Below, piece after piece: positions 1-8,496 of a stretch of 64,000 nucleotides of DNA (positions within the stretch are counted from its first letter, which is position 1; each line of letters opens with the position of its first letter). This stretch comes from Burkholderia cepacia. Its GTDB lineage: Bacteria > Pseudomonadota > Gammaproteobacteria > Burkholderiales > Burkholderiaceae. The DNA lies in the NCBI RefSeq assembly GCF_001718835.1, contig NZ_CP013444.1, forward strand, positions 2,542,001 through 2,606,000, given 5' to 3'. The translations under genes and the position numbers were made by a program. The notes beneath the pieces are model-generated. The model made no database searches and was not told the DNA's origin. It saw only the letters and a list, made by a program, of their open reading frames with translations.

Positions 1-519
1 CTTGCGGCCATCCGGCATGATCCGTTCGTGCCGCACGATGCCTTCCTGCTTCGCACCGAGCCGCAGGATCGCCGCGCGCGATGTCTCGTTCAGCTCGTCG
101 GTCGTGAACTGCACGCGCACGCACTGCAGCACGTCGAACGCATGACCCAGCAGCAACCATTTCGCTTCGGTGTTCGCACGCGTGCGCTGCGCCGATTCGC
201 TCAGCCACGTATGGCCGATCTCGAGCTTGCGGTTCTTGCGATCGATCTTCCAGAAACGCGTGCTGCCGACGACCCGGCCGGTCGCGCGCTCGACGATCGC
301 GAAAGGCATCATGGTGCCCTCCGCGCGCCCCTGCAATGCAGTCGCGAGATACGCGTCGATCGTGTCCGGGCCCGGCACGACCGTGACCTTCAGGTTCCAT
401 AGCTGCCCGTCGGCGGCGGCGGCCAGCAGCGCCGGCGCATGCGATGCGTGCAGCGGCTGCAATTCGACGTGTTCGCCGGTAAGGGTCGGCTGTTCAGGCA
501 GGACGGGTGAAGCGGTCAT
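1..519 (-). CDS. GNAT family N-acetyltransferase (RimJ/RimL type), 3' end cut by window
   Basis: The visible 173 residues start at an ATG whose complement lies at 517-519 and run off the left edge, so the C-terminus is missing. The fold is that of the Acetyltransf_3 group, which transfers acetyl from acetyl-CoA to protein N-termini or small amines. Supporting segments are MPFAIVERATGRVVGSTRFW, the beta-strand pair before the acetyl-CoA site, then LEIGHTWLSES and the ETSRAAILRLGAKQEG segment that closes the CoA pocket. The substrate cannot be told. It is followed on the other side by a LysR gene on the same strand, 49 bp upstream, with no sign of a shared role. Confidence 0.85.
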   Translation of the reverse strand, partial: MTASPVLPEQPTLTGEHVELQPLHASHAPALLAAAADGQLWNLKVTVVPGPDTIDAYLATALQGRAEGTMMPFAIVERATGRVVGSTRFWKIDRKNRKLEIGHTWLSESAQRTRANTEAKWLLLGHAFDVLQCVRVQFTTDELNETSRAAILRLGAKQEGIVRHERIMPDGRK

Positions 520-568
520 GAGAATTCCCGGGGTCGTGTTACGGAGGGAAAAGAGGGCGAAACATCCA

Positions 569-1498
569 TCATACGGCCGCACGCCGGCCGAGATGCGCGG
601 CGAGCCGGCCGCGGATCGCCTTCGCCTCGGCGCGCAGCGCATCGGCGAACGCATCGACGAGCAGGCTTTTCGGCCGGTGCTCGGGCACGATCACGCTGAC
701 GCGGTACGGAAACGAGCGTGTGAGCGGCCGCACGTGCAGGTCGCGCCCGACGAAATCGAGCGCGGTCAGCGGATTGACGATCGCGACGCCGAGCCCCTGC
801 CGCACGAACGCGCACACCGACACGGCCGACGGCGTGTCGACGACCGAGCGCGGCGCCACGCCGAGCTGCGCAAACGCCTCGTCGATCAGGACGCGGTACG
901 GATCGTTCAGCGACAGGCTCACGAACGGGCGATCGGCGAGATCCAGCAGATCGATCGCATCCTGCGCGAGCAGCGGATGGCCGTCGGGCAGCACGCATAC
1001 TTCGTCGGCTTCGAGCAGCGGCGTGAGCACGGTGCCGGCCGGCGCGACGTCGTGCTCGGTCAGCCCGAGGTCGTAACGCTGCGCGGTCAGCCACTCTTCG
1101 AGCATCGGCGATTCCTGCGTTTCGACCGACAGGCTGACGCCCGCATGCGCCGCATGAAAGCGCCGGCACGCGCCCGGCAGGATCGCGTGCGAGAACGCCG
1201 GCAGCGCGATCACCGACAGTTGACCGTCGCGAAACTCGCGCAGGCGCGCGGCCGTGGCCGCGACGCGTTCAAGCCCCACATACGCGAGCCGCACGTCGTC
1301 GAACAGCGTGAGCGCGGCCATCGTCGGCCGCAACCGGCCATGCGCGCGCTCGAACAGCGCGAAGCCGACGACCTGCTCCATGCGCGCGAGCTCGCGGCTG
1401 ATCGTCGGCTGCGACGTATAGAGCATCTCGGCCGCGCGCGTCGTGCTGCCGGTGACCATCAGCGCGCGAAAGACCTCGATATGGCGGTGCGTGAGCAT
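569..1498 (-). CDS. LysR-family transcriptional regulator, divergent from lysA
   Basis: A full-length LysR regulator of 309 residues. Residues 1-60 form the winged helix-turn-helix (RHIEVFRALMVTGSTTRAAE, then SQPTISRELARME); about 90-295 is the periplasmic-binding-protein-like effector domain. It is transcribed away from the diaminopimelate decarboxylase gene with 109 bp between starts, the arrangement known for E. coli lysR/lysA, so control of that gene by lysine or diaminopimelate is the natural inference. The effector is not visible in the sequence. The name LysR proper would need an orthology test. Confidence 0.9.
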   Translation of the reverse strand: MLTHRHIEVFRALMVTGSTTRAAEMLYTSQPTISRELARMEQVVGFALFERAHGRLRPTMAALTLFDDVRLAYVGLERVAATAARLREFRDGQLSVIALPAFSHAILPGACRRFHAAHAGVSLSVETQESPMLEEWLTAQRYDLGLTEHDVAPAGTVLTPLLEADEVCVLPDGHPLLAQDAIDLLDLADRPFVSLSLNDPYRVLIDEAFAQLGVAPRSVVDTPSAVSVCAFVRQGLGVAIVNPLTALDFVGRDLHVRPLTRSFPYRVSVIVPEHRPKSLLVDAFADALRAEAKAIRGRLAAHLGRRAAV

Positions 1499-1607
1499 GT
1501 TCTTCTATATCAAACGTGAATTGAATTTCGATAAACGAGCATTTTACTGCATAGACAAACAGGCGCATCATTCACGTTATCCGTTCATTCGACCCGATGC
1601 ATCCGCC
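1499..1607. promoter_or_regulatory. Divergent LysR/lysA promoter region with TATC...GATA dyad
   Basis: This 109-bp gap is noticeably AT-richer than its flanks. It contains an imperfect dyad with TATC at 1509-1512 and GATA at 1531-1534, the inner bases reading TATCAAA on one side and TTTCGATA on the other. LysR regulators commonly bind such interrupted dyads with a T-N11-A core between divergent genes. The assignment as operator is inferred from position and symmetry only. Confidence 0.4.
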
Positions 1608-2846
1608 ATGTCCCTCGATTCCCGCCAACTCGCGACGCTCGCTCAGCAATACGGCACCCCGCTGTGGGTGTACGACGCCGACGTCATCCGCGACCGTATC
1701 GCCCAACTGCGTCAGTTCGACGTGATCCGCTATGCGCAGAAGGCGAACTCGAACGTCCATATCCTGAAGCTGATGCGCGAGGAAGGCGCGTGCGTCGATG
1801 CCGTGTCGCTCGGCGAGATCGAGCGCAGCCTCGCGGCGGGGTTCAGCCCGGCCGGCGAGCCGGAAGGCGTCGTGTTCACGGCCGACCTGATCGACCGCCC
1901 GACGCTCGCGGCGGTGCTCAAGCACGGCGTGACCGTCAACGCCGGTTCGCTCGACATGCTCGCGCGCATCGGCGAGCACGCGCCCGGCCACCGGGTGTGG
2001 CTGCGCGTCAACCCCGGTTTCGGCCACGGCCACAGCAACAAGACCAACACCGGCGGCCCGCAGAGCAAGCACGGCATCTGGATCGACGACGTGCCGCGCG
2101 CGATCGAGATCGTGCGCCAGTACGGGCTGAAGCTGGTCGGCATCCACATGCATATCGGGTCGGGCGTCGACTACGGCCACCTGTCGCAGGTGTGCGACGC
2201 GATGGTCGATCTCGTCACGTCGCTCGGCCATGACATCGACGCGATCTCGGCCGGCGGCGGCCTGTCGATCCCGTATCGCGACGGCGAGCCGCGTGTCGAC
2301 GTCGGTCATTACTTCAGCCAGTGGGACGCCGCGCGCAAGCGGATCGAACGGCATCTCGGCCACCCGGTACGCATCGAGATCGAACCGGGCCGCTTCCTCG
2401 TCGCCGAAGCCGGCACGCTCGTCACCGAAGTGCAGGCCGTCAACCGCCGGCCGAAGCACGATTTCGTGCTGATCGACGCGGGCTTCAACGACCTGATGCG
2501 CCCGTCGATGTACGGCAGCTACCACGCGGTATCGGTGCACGCGCACGACGGCGCGTTGCCGGCCGGCCGGCCGCTGGTCGATCTCGCGATCGCGGGGCCG
2601 CTGTGCGAATCGGGCGACGTGTTTACGCAGGACGCAGGCGGCGTGGTCACGCACCGCAAGCTCGCGCAGCCGCAGATCGGCGACCTGCTGTTCCTGCACG
2701 ACGCGGGCGCGTACGGCGCGTCGATGTCCTCGAACTACAACAGCCGGCCGCTCGCGCCGGAAGTGCTCGTCGATCGCGGCACGCCGCGGCTGATCCGCCG
2801 CCGGCAGACGGTCGCCGAGCTGCTCGCGCTGGAGTTGGACGCGTAA
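1608..2846 (+). CDS. lysA: Diaminopimelate decarboxylase (group IV PLP decarboxylase)
   Basis: LysA removes CO2 from meso-diaminopimelate to give L-lysine, using pyridoxal phosphate. The 412-residue protein has the alanine-racemase-type barrel with the PLP lysine K45 in RYAQKANSN, the glycine loop SAGGGLSIPY, the phosphate-binding EPGRFLVAEAG and the C-terminal GPLCESGDVF motif whose Cys reaches across the dimer. The start at 1608 is chosen because it gives the usual family N-terminus; an upstream in-frame extension would run through the promoter. It is divergent from a LysR gene. Burkholderia usually also carry a lysA on chromosome 1, so this may be a second copy or act on a related amino acid. 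Confidence 0.88.
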   Translation: MSLDSRQLATLAQQYGTPLWVYDADVIRDRIAQLRQFDVIRYAQKANSNVHILKLMREEGACVDAVSLGEIERSLAAGFSPAGEPEGVVFTADLIDRPTLAAVLKHGVTVNAGSLDMLARIGEHAPGHRVWLRVNPGFGHGHSNKTNTGGPQSKHGIWIDDVPRAIEIVRQYGLKLVGIHMHIGSGVDYGHLSQVCDAMVDLVTSLGHDIDAISAGGGLSIPYRDGEPRVDVGHYFSQWDAARKRIERHLGHPVRIEIEPGRFLVAEAGTLVTEVQAVNRRPKHDFVLIDAGFNDLMRPSMYGSYHAVSVHAHDGALPAGRPLVDLAIAGPLCESGDVFTQDAGGVVTHRKLAQPQIGDLLFLHDAGAYGASMSSNYNSRPLAPEVLVDRGTPRLIRRRQTVAELLALELDA

Positions 2847-2883
2847 GCGGATCGTTCCACCTCGTCGCAAGATCGCATCGCAA

Positions 2884-2909
2884 CGGCTGCCGCACACATG
2901 CGGCGGCCG
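2884..2909 (+). terminator. Hairpin after lysA, candidate terminator
   Basis: Arms 2884-2894 and 2899-2909 pair over 11 bp (one G-T wobble; inner GCCGCA/TGCGGC is perfect) around a CACA loop, 37 bp after the lysA stop. A pyrimidine-rich stretch follows rather than a clean T-run, so termination may be weak or factor-assisted. Confidence 0.4.
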
Positions 2910-3174
2910 ATCTCCCCTCCCCTTATCGCCATTCGCACGCGCGGTAAGCGATCAGCCTCATTGATCGCATTCCTCTTCATTTCATTTCGGGATATCCGCT
3001 GCGCACGTGCATCACGTGCCCGCCCACGTCAACCGCGCATCCGGCACGGCGCCATAGGCCGTTCGTCACGCCGCGGTCCATGACGACTGCCGCATTGCCC
3101 GCGCGACGCGCGCCCCGCAAAGTGCCAGCACGGGTCCGCGCACGACGCGCGACGCCGCTCAAAGGAATCCCGCC
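2910..3174. other. Intergenic stretch without a supported gene
   Basis: Short open frames here have no ribosome binding site or family resemblance. The only clear signal is an AAAGGAA ribosome binding site just before the small gene at 3175. The leader of the following operon probably lies in this stretch. Confidence 0.5.
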
Positions 3175-3495
3175 ATGAAACAGCTCGTCCGCGTCATCTC
3201 CGTGCGCCACGACTGCGCGGCCAAGCGCACGCATCCCGACGCGCCGCGTTGCCTGATCGACTTCGTGCCGCCCACCGACGTCGCGTTCCCCGCGCCGCGG
3301 TCGCTGCAATACATCGCGCACGACGACGGCCACGCCGCCAGGCAGGTCGCGGCGTTCGAGGTCGACCGCACGCGGCTGCGCCGGACGCGCGTCGCACCGG
3401 CCGCCTGCATGCACGATCCGGGCGCGGATGCCCGCGAGCGGGTCGCGATCCGCGAATTCACGGCCGACGCGCCGGCCCCGGGCGGAGCGCAATGA
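3175..3495 (+). CDS. Small hypothetical protein, first gene of a three-gene membrane operon
   Basis: A 106-residue protein of unrecognised family. The ATG follows a good AAAGGAA site at a normal distance, and the stop nearly touches the next start (ATG at 3497), which supports it as a real first cistron. The sequence is rich in Arg, Ala, His and Asp, with a beta-like N-terminal strand (KQLVRVISVRHD) and a paired strand near residue 50 (LQYIAHDDG). It has no signal peptide or membrane segment. It may be a soluble partner of the two membrane proteins that follow. Confidence 0.6.
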   Translation: MKQLVRVISVRHDCAAKRTHPDAPRCLIDFVPPTDVAFPAPRSLQYIAHDDGHAARQVAAFEVDRTRLRRTRVAPAACMHDPGADARERVAIREFTADAPAPGGAQ

Positions 3496-3496
3496 A

Positions 3497-4549
3497 ATGG
3501 ACGCGTTCCGCTTCGCGCGCTGGCTCGACGGCCGGCGCCGCCCGCCCGTGCCGCCGCCCGCGCCGCGCGCGGCGGACGGGCTCGCCGCGCAGCTTTGCGA
3601 CGAATGCGAGGCGATGGCGCGCTTCGCGCTGCATCACGGGCTGCCCGTCGAGCCGGACGCCGTCGCGCAGCTCGCGACACTGATCGCCAACGGCCGCTCG
3701 CCGGCCGACCCGCCGCTCGCCCCCGCGCAGCAGCGCGCGCTCGCGACGCTCCACCGCAAGCTCGCCGCGCTCGTCGCGCCCGCCACGCCGCAGGCCGTCA
3801 CGCTGCTCGACCTGCATCGCCGCAACGCGCATCCGCTCGCATGGCTCGGCCCGGTGCCGCTGATCCGGCTGCTGACCTTCTCCGCGCTCGGCTTCCTGTT
3901 CGCGGTGATCGCGACGAGCCTGTCGCCGCACGTGTCGAGCGAGAACATCGACCGCGGCTTCCTGCAGTCCGACGGCACGCTGCTGCTGTGGAACACGCTG
4001 TTCCTGCTGTGCTGCGCGGGGCTCGGCGCGTCGTTCGCGACGCTGTTCCAGGCACACCGCTACGTCGCCGCGTCGACCTACGACCCGAAGTACGACGCGT
4101 CGTACGGCGCGCGGCTGATCCTCGGCGTGATCGCCGGGCTGATCCTCGTCGAAATGCTGCCGTCCCAGCTTTTTGCGCAGGGCAGCATGCACAGCTTCGG
4201 CCGGCCGGCGCTCGCGATGCTCGGCGGCTTCTCCGCGACGGCCGTGCACCGCGTGCTGCAACGGCTCGTCGACACGCTCGAGACCCTCGTGCAGGGCGAC
4301 CGCTCGGCCGACGTCGATGCGACGCTCGTCGCCACCCGCGCCCGCGCCGCCAGCGAGCGCGCGCACTGGCAAGGCGAGCTCGCGGCGAGCCTGCTCGACC
4401 TGCAGCAGTCGCTCGACACGTCCGCGTCCGCCGACGCGATCCGCGCGCGCCTTGCCGCGTTCACGCGCGCGATGCTCGCCGCCGATCCGTCGCCCGCGCA
4501 GCACGGCGCGCCGCTTTCCCCCACGCCGCCCAACGACCATCAGGAGTAG
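3497..4549 (+). CDS. Multi-pass membrane protein of unknown function
   Basis: A 350-residue protein not recognised as a characterised family. The start at 3497 is one base beyond the previous stop and gives a protein beginning MDAFRFARWLDG. An N-terminal soluble part (about 1-115, Pro/Ala-rich) is followed by hydrophobic segments around residues 120-145 (PLIRLLTFSALGFLFAVIAT), 165-185 (LLWNTLFLLCCAGLGASF) and 205-225, then by an alpha-helical, alanine-rich cytoplasmic tail. The next gene, four bases downstream, is a DUF4239-like membrane protein, so the two may form one channel or sensor complex. Confidence 0.7.
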   Translation: MDAFRFARWLDGRRRPPVPPPAPRAADGLAAQLCDECEAMARFALHHGLPVEPDAVAQLATLIANGRSPADPPLAPAQQRALATLHRKLAALVAPATPQAVTLLDLHRRNAHPLAWLGPVPLIRLLTFSALGFLFAVIATSLSPHVSSENIDRGFLQSDGTLLLWNTLFLLCCAGLGASFATLFQAHRYVAASTYDPKYDASYGARLILGVIAGLILVEMLPSQLFAQGSMHSFGRPALAMLGGFSATAVHRVLQRLVDTLETLVQGDRSADVDATLVATRARAASERAHWQGELAASLLDLQQSLDTSASADAIRARLAAFTRAMLAADPSPAQHGAPLSPTPPNDHQE

Positions 4550-4553
4550 CGAC

Positions 4554-5426
4554 ATGCTGTTTCTCTACAACATTCCCGCCGCCGCGATGGGTGCACTGAT
4601 CGTGGCCGCGACGCTCGCGGCCGCGCTGCTCGGCTATGCCGCGTTCCGGCGCGTGCTGCCCGCACGAATCGACGCCGAACAGCGCGGCATGATCGTCGCG
4701 ATGCTGTCGGCGGTCACGACGATCAACTCGCTGCTCGTCGCGTTCTCGGCCGTGTCGGTGTGGAGTTCTTATCAGGCCGCGACCGATACCGTCGCGGCCG
4801 AAGCCGCCTGCGCGACCGAGCTGTCGCGCGACCTCGCCGCGTTCCGCGTCGCCGGCACCGGCGCCGATCCCGCGCGCCGCGCGCTCGCCGACTACCTCGC
4901 GCGGGTCGTCGACGACGAGTGGCCGCAGATGCAGCAGCACGGCCGTGCCGACCCGCGCGCCGAAGCCGCGTTCGACCGGATGTTCGCGGCGATCAATCGC
5001 GTCACGCCGACCGACGAGCGCGAACGCGTGCTGCTCGCGCAGGCGATGGCGCGCGCGAACGAGATGGTCAAGTACCGGCAGGCCCGCCTGCAGAATCTCG
5101 AGTCCGCGATGCCGGGCACGCTCTGGGCCGTGATGCTGGTGTCGAGCAGCCTGTCGCTGCTGTTGCTGTATGCGCTGCCCGGCACGCGCTTCAATGTCGG
5201 TCTCGTGTCGATCTGGGCGGTCACGCTCGGGCTCGCGTTCTTTTTCGTGCTGGCGGTGGACCGGCCGTTCGCCGGCGAGGTGAGCGTGCGCGCCACGCCC
5301 ATCCGGCACGCGCTCGACGGGCTGCGCGCCACGCTGGCCGCCCCGCGGCGCGCGGCGCTGGACGCCGCGCCGGCCGGTCCGGGGCCGGCGGAGCACGTCA
5401 GCCTGGCGGGGTGCAGGCGGGCGTGA
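4554..5426 (+). CDS. DUF4239-like membrane protein
   Basis: A 290-residue inner-membrane protein resembling the DUF4239 (bestrophin-like) family. Two hydrophobic segments lie near the N-terminus (about 5-28 and 50-72) and two near residues 190-240, bracketing a soluble helical region about 75-185 with NEMVKYRQARLQNLE just before the third segment, as is typical of the family. Function in the family is unproven. It is translationally close to the preceding gene and its 3' end overlaps the convergent LuxR-type gene by 29 bp. Confidence 0.72.
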   Translation: MLFLYNIPAAAMGALIVAATLAAALLGYAAFRRVLPARIDAEQRGMIVAMLSAVTTINSLLVAFSAVSVWSSYQAATDTVAAEAACATELSRDLAAFRVAGTGADPARRALADYLARVVDDEWPQMQQHGRADPRAEAAFDRMFAAINRVTPTDERERVLLAQAMARANEMVKYRQARLQNLESAMPGTLWAVMLVSSSLSLLLLYALPGTRFNVGLVSIWAVTLGLAFFFVLAVDRPFAGEVSVRATPIRHALDGLRATLAAPRRAALDAAPAGPGPAEHVSLAGCRRA

Positions 5427-6084
5427 ACATATAGCCGGGGGACGGATCGGCCGGCACGTGACGCGACAGCCACAAGGCCGCCTCGGTCCGGTTGCTCACG
5501 CCGATCTGCCGGAACAGCGCATACAGGTGGTTCTTGATCGTGCCCTCCGCGACGTTCAGCACGCGGCAGATCTGCTTGTTCGACTTGCCTTCGGCCAGCA
5601 GCCGCAGCACCTCGCGCTGCCTCGGCGTCAGCCGCTCGAACGCGCGGTCGTCGCCGGCCGGCGCGCCGGCCGCGCGCGCGTGCCCCGCCCCGCCTTCGCC
5701 CGCCGGCACGTAGATCGCGCCGGCCGCGACCCGGGCGAGCGCGTCCGCGAACTCGTCCGCGCTCGCGCGCCGGTCGATGATGCCGGCGGCGCCGGCCAGC
5801 AGCGCGTCGGCGATCGTCCGGCGGCACACGCCGCCGACGACGCACAGCCACGGCGTCGCGCCGAACGTCTCGTGCAGCACGTTCGGCCAGATCGTGGGCG
5901 GTGCATGGTCGTCGCATTCGATCGTGACTGCGCCGACCGTGTCGGGCAGCAGCGCGTCGCGCAAGCGACGAACGTCCTCGGGGCGCTGGGCGGACCACAC
6001 ATGCCAGCTCATGTCGCGTTTACACATTACGTCTGCCACGCCCGCCACGAACAACGGCGGACTGTCGATCATCAGGACGTTCAT
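5398..6084 (-). CDS. LuxR/NarL-type response regulator with degenerate receiver
   Basis: A 228-residue protein with a receiver-like N-terminal half and a LuxR helix-turn-helix at about 148-210 (LTPRQREVLRLLAEGKSNKQ, then VAEGTIKNHLYALFRQIGVSNR). The receiver is atypical: the acidic pocket has a single Asp (IDSPPLF), the phospho-acceptor region reads IECDDHAPP, and the conserved Lys near the end is Arg (GIIDRRAS). No cognate kinase lies nearby. It is divergent from the DUF2589/lysozyme cluster, which makes it the probable regulator of that cluster. Whether it is phosphorylated or signal-independent cannot be told. Confidence 0.85.
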   Translation of the reverse strand: MNVLMIDSPPLFVAGVADVMCKRDMSWHVWSAQRPEDVRRLRDALLPDTVGAVTIECDDHAPPTIWPNVLHETFGATPWLCVVGGVCRRTIADALLAGAAGIIDRRASADEFADALARVAAGAIYVPAGEGGAGHARAAGAPAGDDRAFERLTPRQREVLRLLAEGKSNKQICRVLNVAEGTIKNHLYALFRQIGVSNRTEAALWLSRHVPADPSPGYMFTPACTPPG

Positions 6085-6350
6085 TTGCGCGGTTTCCTCG
6101 AAAGCGGGATTTAGGTTTTTTTACTTCCCTTCCGCCGGATTTTTACCGCTGTTTGTTTCGCCGCGCACTAGGCTCGTCGATCCGGGAAGAATGTCCTAAT
6201 TCGGCCCGGTTCCGGCATTTCATTCCATTACAACGGTCTTCCCCGGGCATCGAGCGTGACGACCGTCATCTTCTCCGGACACTTCCCATTGCCTAACTTG
6301 ATTAACGACAGCGAATGTCCGTTGTCTTCAACAGGCAGAGGAGTTTATTC
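6085..6350. promoter_or_regulatory. Divergent control region of the DUF2589-lysozyme cluster
   Basis: The 266-bp gap between the LuxR-type gene and the first DUF2589 gene is AT-richer than both neighbours and holds no supported gene. A strong AGAGGAG ribosome binding site near 6337-6343 fixes the ATG at 6351 over an in-frame ATG at 6315. No clear lux-box palindrome was found by eye. Confidence 0.45.
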
Positions 6351-7049
6351 ATGGACGCTAATTTCATTGGTTCGGTGATTAACGCTTTACCGATGGACCA
6401 AATGATCGCCGGGCCATTAAAGGCGATGATCAGCGCGCAAACGCAAGCCGCAAAGAGTTATGCGGATTTCCTGATGCAGGTCTGCATCCAGGGCGGCAAG
6501 GCGGTGGCCGTGCAGTTCGACTACGACGAAACGCTCGTCGACGAAAGCGGCGTATCGAAGGGCGTCGTGCAGAAGACCATGCGCATCCCGCTGCTCGCCG
6601 CGATCGTCCACCCGATCATCGCGATCGAGGAAGGCACGATCGACTTCGAGATGGAGATCACGCAGTCGGAGAAGGCGTCGTCGTCGACCGAGGCCGGCGG
6701 CGAGTTCAAGGCGAAGATCGGCTGGGGCCCCGTCAGCGTCAACCTGTCCGGCCGCGTGTCGCACAAGTCGGAGCAGACGCGCAGCACCGACACGCGCGCG
6801 AAATACTCGATCCACACGCAGGTCAAGCGCCAGCAGCCGCCCGAAGCGCTGATGCGCGTGATCGACTTCCTGACCGAAGCGGCGACCAAGCCGGTCGTCG
6901 CCGCGGACAAGGCGAAGGACGTGAAGCCGCTGCCCGCGACGCCGACCGACGGCAAGCTGATCGGCGAGACGTCGAGCGCGGGCACGGGCGCGTCGGGCGA
7001 CGGCGCAGCGGCGGCGGGCGCGCCCGCGCAGGCCGGCGAGCACGCGTAA
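6351..7049 (+). CDS. DUF2589 domain protein, first gene of the accessory cluster
   Basis: A 232-residue protein matching the DUF2589 pattern: an N-terminal helix (FIGSVINALPMDQMIAGPLK, then AQTQAAKSYADF), a beta-rich core with VQFDYDE and RIPLLAAIVHPIIAIEEGTI, and the segment KIGWGPVSVNLSGRVSHKSE near residues 125-145. QQPPEALMRVIDFLTEA near 165 is also found in the next gene, so the two are paralogues. The C-terminus is a low-complexity Ala/Gly/Thr tail. DUF2589 proteins have no established function. No signal peptide is seen. Start chosen by the strong upstream ribosome site. Confidence 0.82.
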   Translation: MDANFIGSVINALPMDQMIAGPLKAMISAQTQAAKSYADFLMQVCIQGGKAVAVQFDYDETLVDESGVSKGVVQKTMRIPLLAAIVHPIIAIEEGTIDFEMEITQSEKASSSTEAGGEFKAKIGWGPVSVNLSGRVSHKSEQTRSTDTRAKYSIHTQVKRQQPPEALMRVIDFLTEAATKPVVAADKAKDVKPLPATPTDGKLIGETSSAGTGASGDGAAAAGAPAQAGEHA

Positions 7050-7067
7050 GCGCGCCCGGGTCCGGCC

Positions 7068-7916
7068 ATGTTCAGGCTCTTCAAACGGCGGCGCAACGCG
7101 GCCGCGCGCGCTGACCGGCCGGCCGCCGACGCGGCGGCGGGCGGGCCATCCGACGCCGGCGGGCCGCCGCCGTCACCGGCGAGCGCCGCCCAGGGCGGGC
7201 AGCCGGGCGCGACGGCCGCGCCGTTCGCCGCGCCGGAAGCCGCGCCTGCCGTCCGCGCGTCGTCGTCCGGCGCGGCATCCGGCACGTTGCCCGACGCGGC
7301 GCCGGGGACGCCCCCCGGTCCCGCATCCGGCGCGTCGGACGGCCACGCGTGCGCCCCGCCGCCCGGCGAGCCGGCGGACGCCGACCGCCCGCCGCCGCGC
7401 GGCCTCGCGCTCGACGAGATCGCGCGCGGCATGCAGCACGCCGCGGCGGCCGCGAATCAGCTGCTCGCGCATCAGTACACGGCCGTGCTCGACCAGTTCT
7501 TCGACCGGCGCGACGACGGCCTGCTCGCGCCGCGCGAAGTCCAGGTCGCGCTCGACGCCGAGCACACGATGCCGGTGCCGCTCGTCGCGCTCGCGACGCC
7601 GCGCGGCCTCGCGCTCGAGCGGATGGTCGTGCACCTGACGGTGCGCGGCGATTTCACCGAGGCGCATCCGGCCGGCGGCTTCGCCGGCGACGACCAGCGC
7701 GGGCGCTTCTACGTGACGCTCGCGCCGCGCACGGCGAACAAGGATGCGCAAGGCAACGCGGGGCGCCGCGACACCGAGCACATCGACATCGAAATGCAGT
7801 TCGCGGCGCTCGCGCCGCCCGAAGCGATCATGCGCGTGATCGACGAATACACGCACCGCCTGGTGCCGCGCGCACGGCACGGCAACGAGGAGCACCACGA
7901 TGGCGAACCAGCCTGA
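7068..7916 (+). CDS. Second DUF2589-like protein with long Pro/Ala linker
   Basis: A 282-residue paralogue of the preceding gene. After a basic start (FRLFKRRRNAAARAD) comes a disordered Ala/Pro/Gly-rich stretch to about residue 110, then the DUF2589-like part: GMQHAAAAANQLLAHQYTAV, REVQVALDAEHTMPVPLVAL, VHLTVRGDF and the shared APPEAIMRVIDEYTHR at the end. It starts 18 bp after the previous stop and overlaps the lysozyme start by 17 bp, so translation is probably coupled. Function unknown. Confidence 0.75.
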   Translation: MFRLFKRRRNAAARADRPAADAAAGGPSDAGGPPPSPASAAQGGQPGATAAPFAAPEAAPAVRASSSGAASGTLPDAAPGTPPGPASGASDGHACAPPPGEPADADRPPPRGLALDEIARGMQHAAAAANQLLAHQYTAVLDQFFDRRDDGLLAPREVQVALDAEHTMPVPLVALATPRGLALERMVVHLTVRGDFTEAHPAGGFAGDDQRGRFYVTLAPRTANKDAQGNAGRRDTEHIDIEMQFAALAPPEAIMRVIDEYTHRLVPRARHGNEEHHDGEPA

Positions 7917-8346
7917 ACGCACCGGCACGCAAGGCATCGAGCTGATCAAGCACTTCGAGGGCCTGCGGCTCGCGCGGTATCTCGATGCGGTCGGCAAGCC
8001 GACCATCGGCTACGGCCACCTGATCCTGCCGCACGAGCGCTTCACCCGCCCGCTCACGCCGGCCGAAGCCGACGCGCTGCTGCGGCAGGACCTGCGCAGC
8101 GCCGAGCTGAGCCTGCGCAAGCTGCTGCGCGTGCCGGTCACGCAGCAGCAGTTCGACGCGCTGATGTCGTTCGTCTTCAACCTCGGCTCGGGCCGCCTGC
8201 GCTCGTCGACGCTGCTGCGCTACCTGAACGCCGGCGCGCCGGCCCGCGCGGCCGACCAGTTCCTGGTCTGGAACAAGGCGGGCGGGCGGCCGCTCGCGGG
8301 CCTCACGCGGCGCCGCCAGGCCGAACGCGCGCTGTTCCTGTCGTGA
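7900..8346 (+). CDS. GH24 lysozyme (T4-type) without signal peptide
   Basis: A 148-residue muramidase that should cleave the MurNAc-GlcNAc bond of peptidoglycan. The T4-lysozyme triad is intact at canonical spacing: E20 (IKHFEG), D29 (YLDAVG) and T35 (KPTIGYGH). QQFDALMSFVFNLGSG and TRRRQAERALFLS are typical phage-endolysin motifs. There is no signal peptide and no holin or spanin gene nearby, so how it would reach the periplasm is unclear. The gene overlaps the DUF2589 gene and has a GAGGAG ribosome site inside it. It is not in a prophage; its neighbours are non-phage genes. Confidence 0.9.
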   Translation: MANQPERTGTQGIELIKHFEGLRLARYLDAVGKPTIGYGHLILPHERFTRPLTPAEADALLRQDLRSAELSLRKLLRVPVTQQQFDALMSFVFNLGSGRLRSSTLLRYLNAGAPARAADQFLVWNKAGGRPLAGLTRRRQAERALFLS

Positions 8347-8496
8347 ACGGCACATGCGGCGCGCAACGATCGTCACGGGTCGCCGACCGTGCCGTTCGCG
8401 CCATTCACCGCGCCGCGCGCCGCACCTAAGCTGAAGCCGTCGCCTTACGAAGCCGCGTCCCCGCACCTCAACGATTCGTCACCACAGGAGCCCAGC

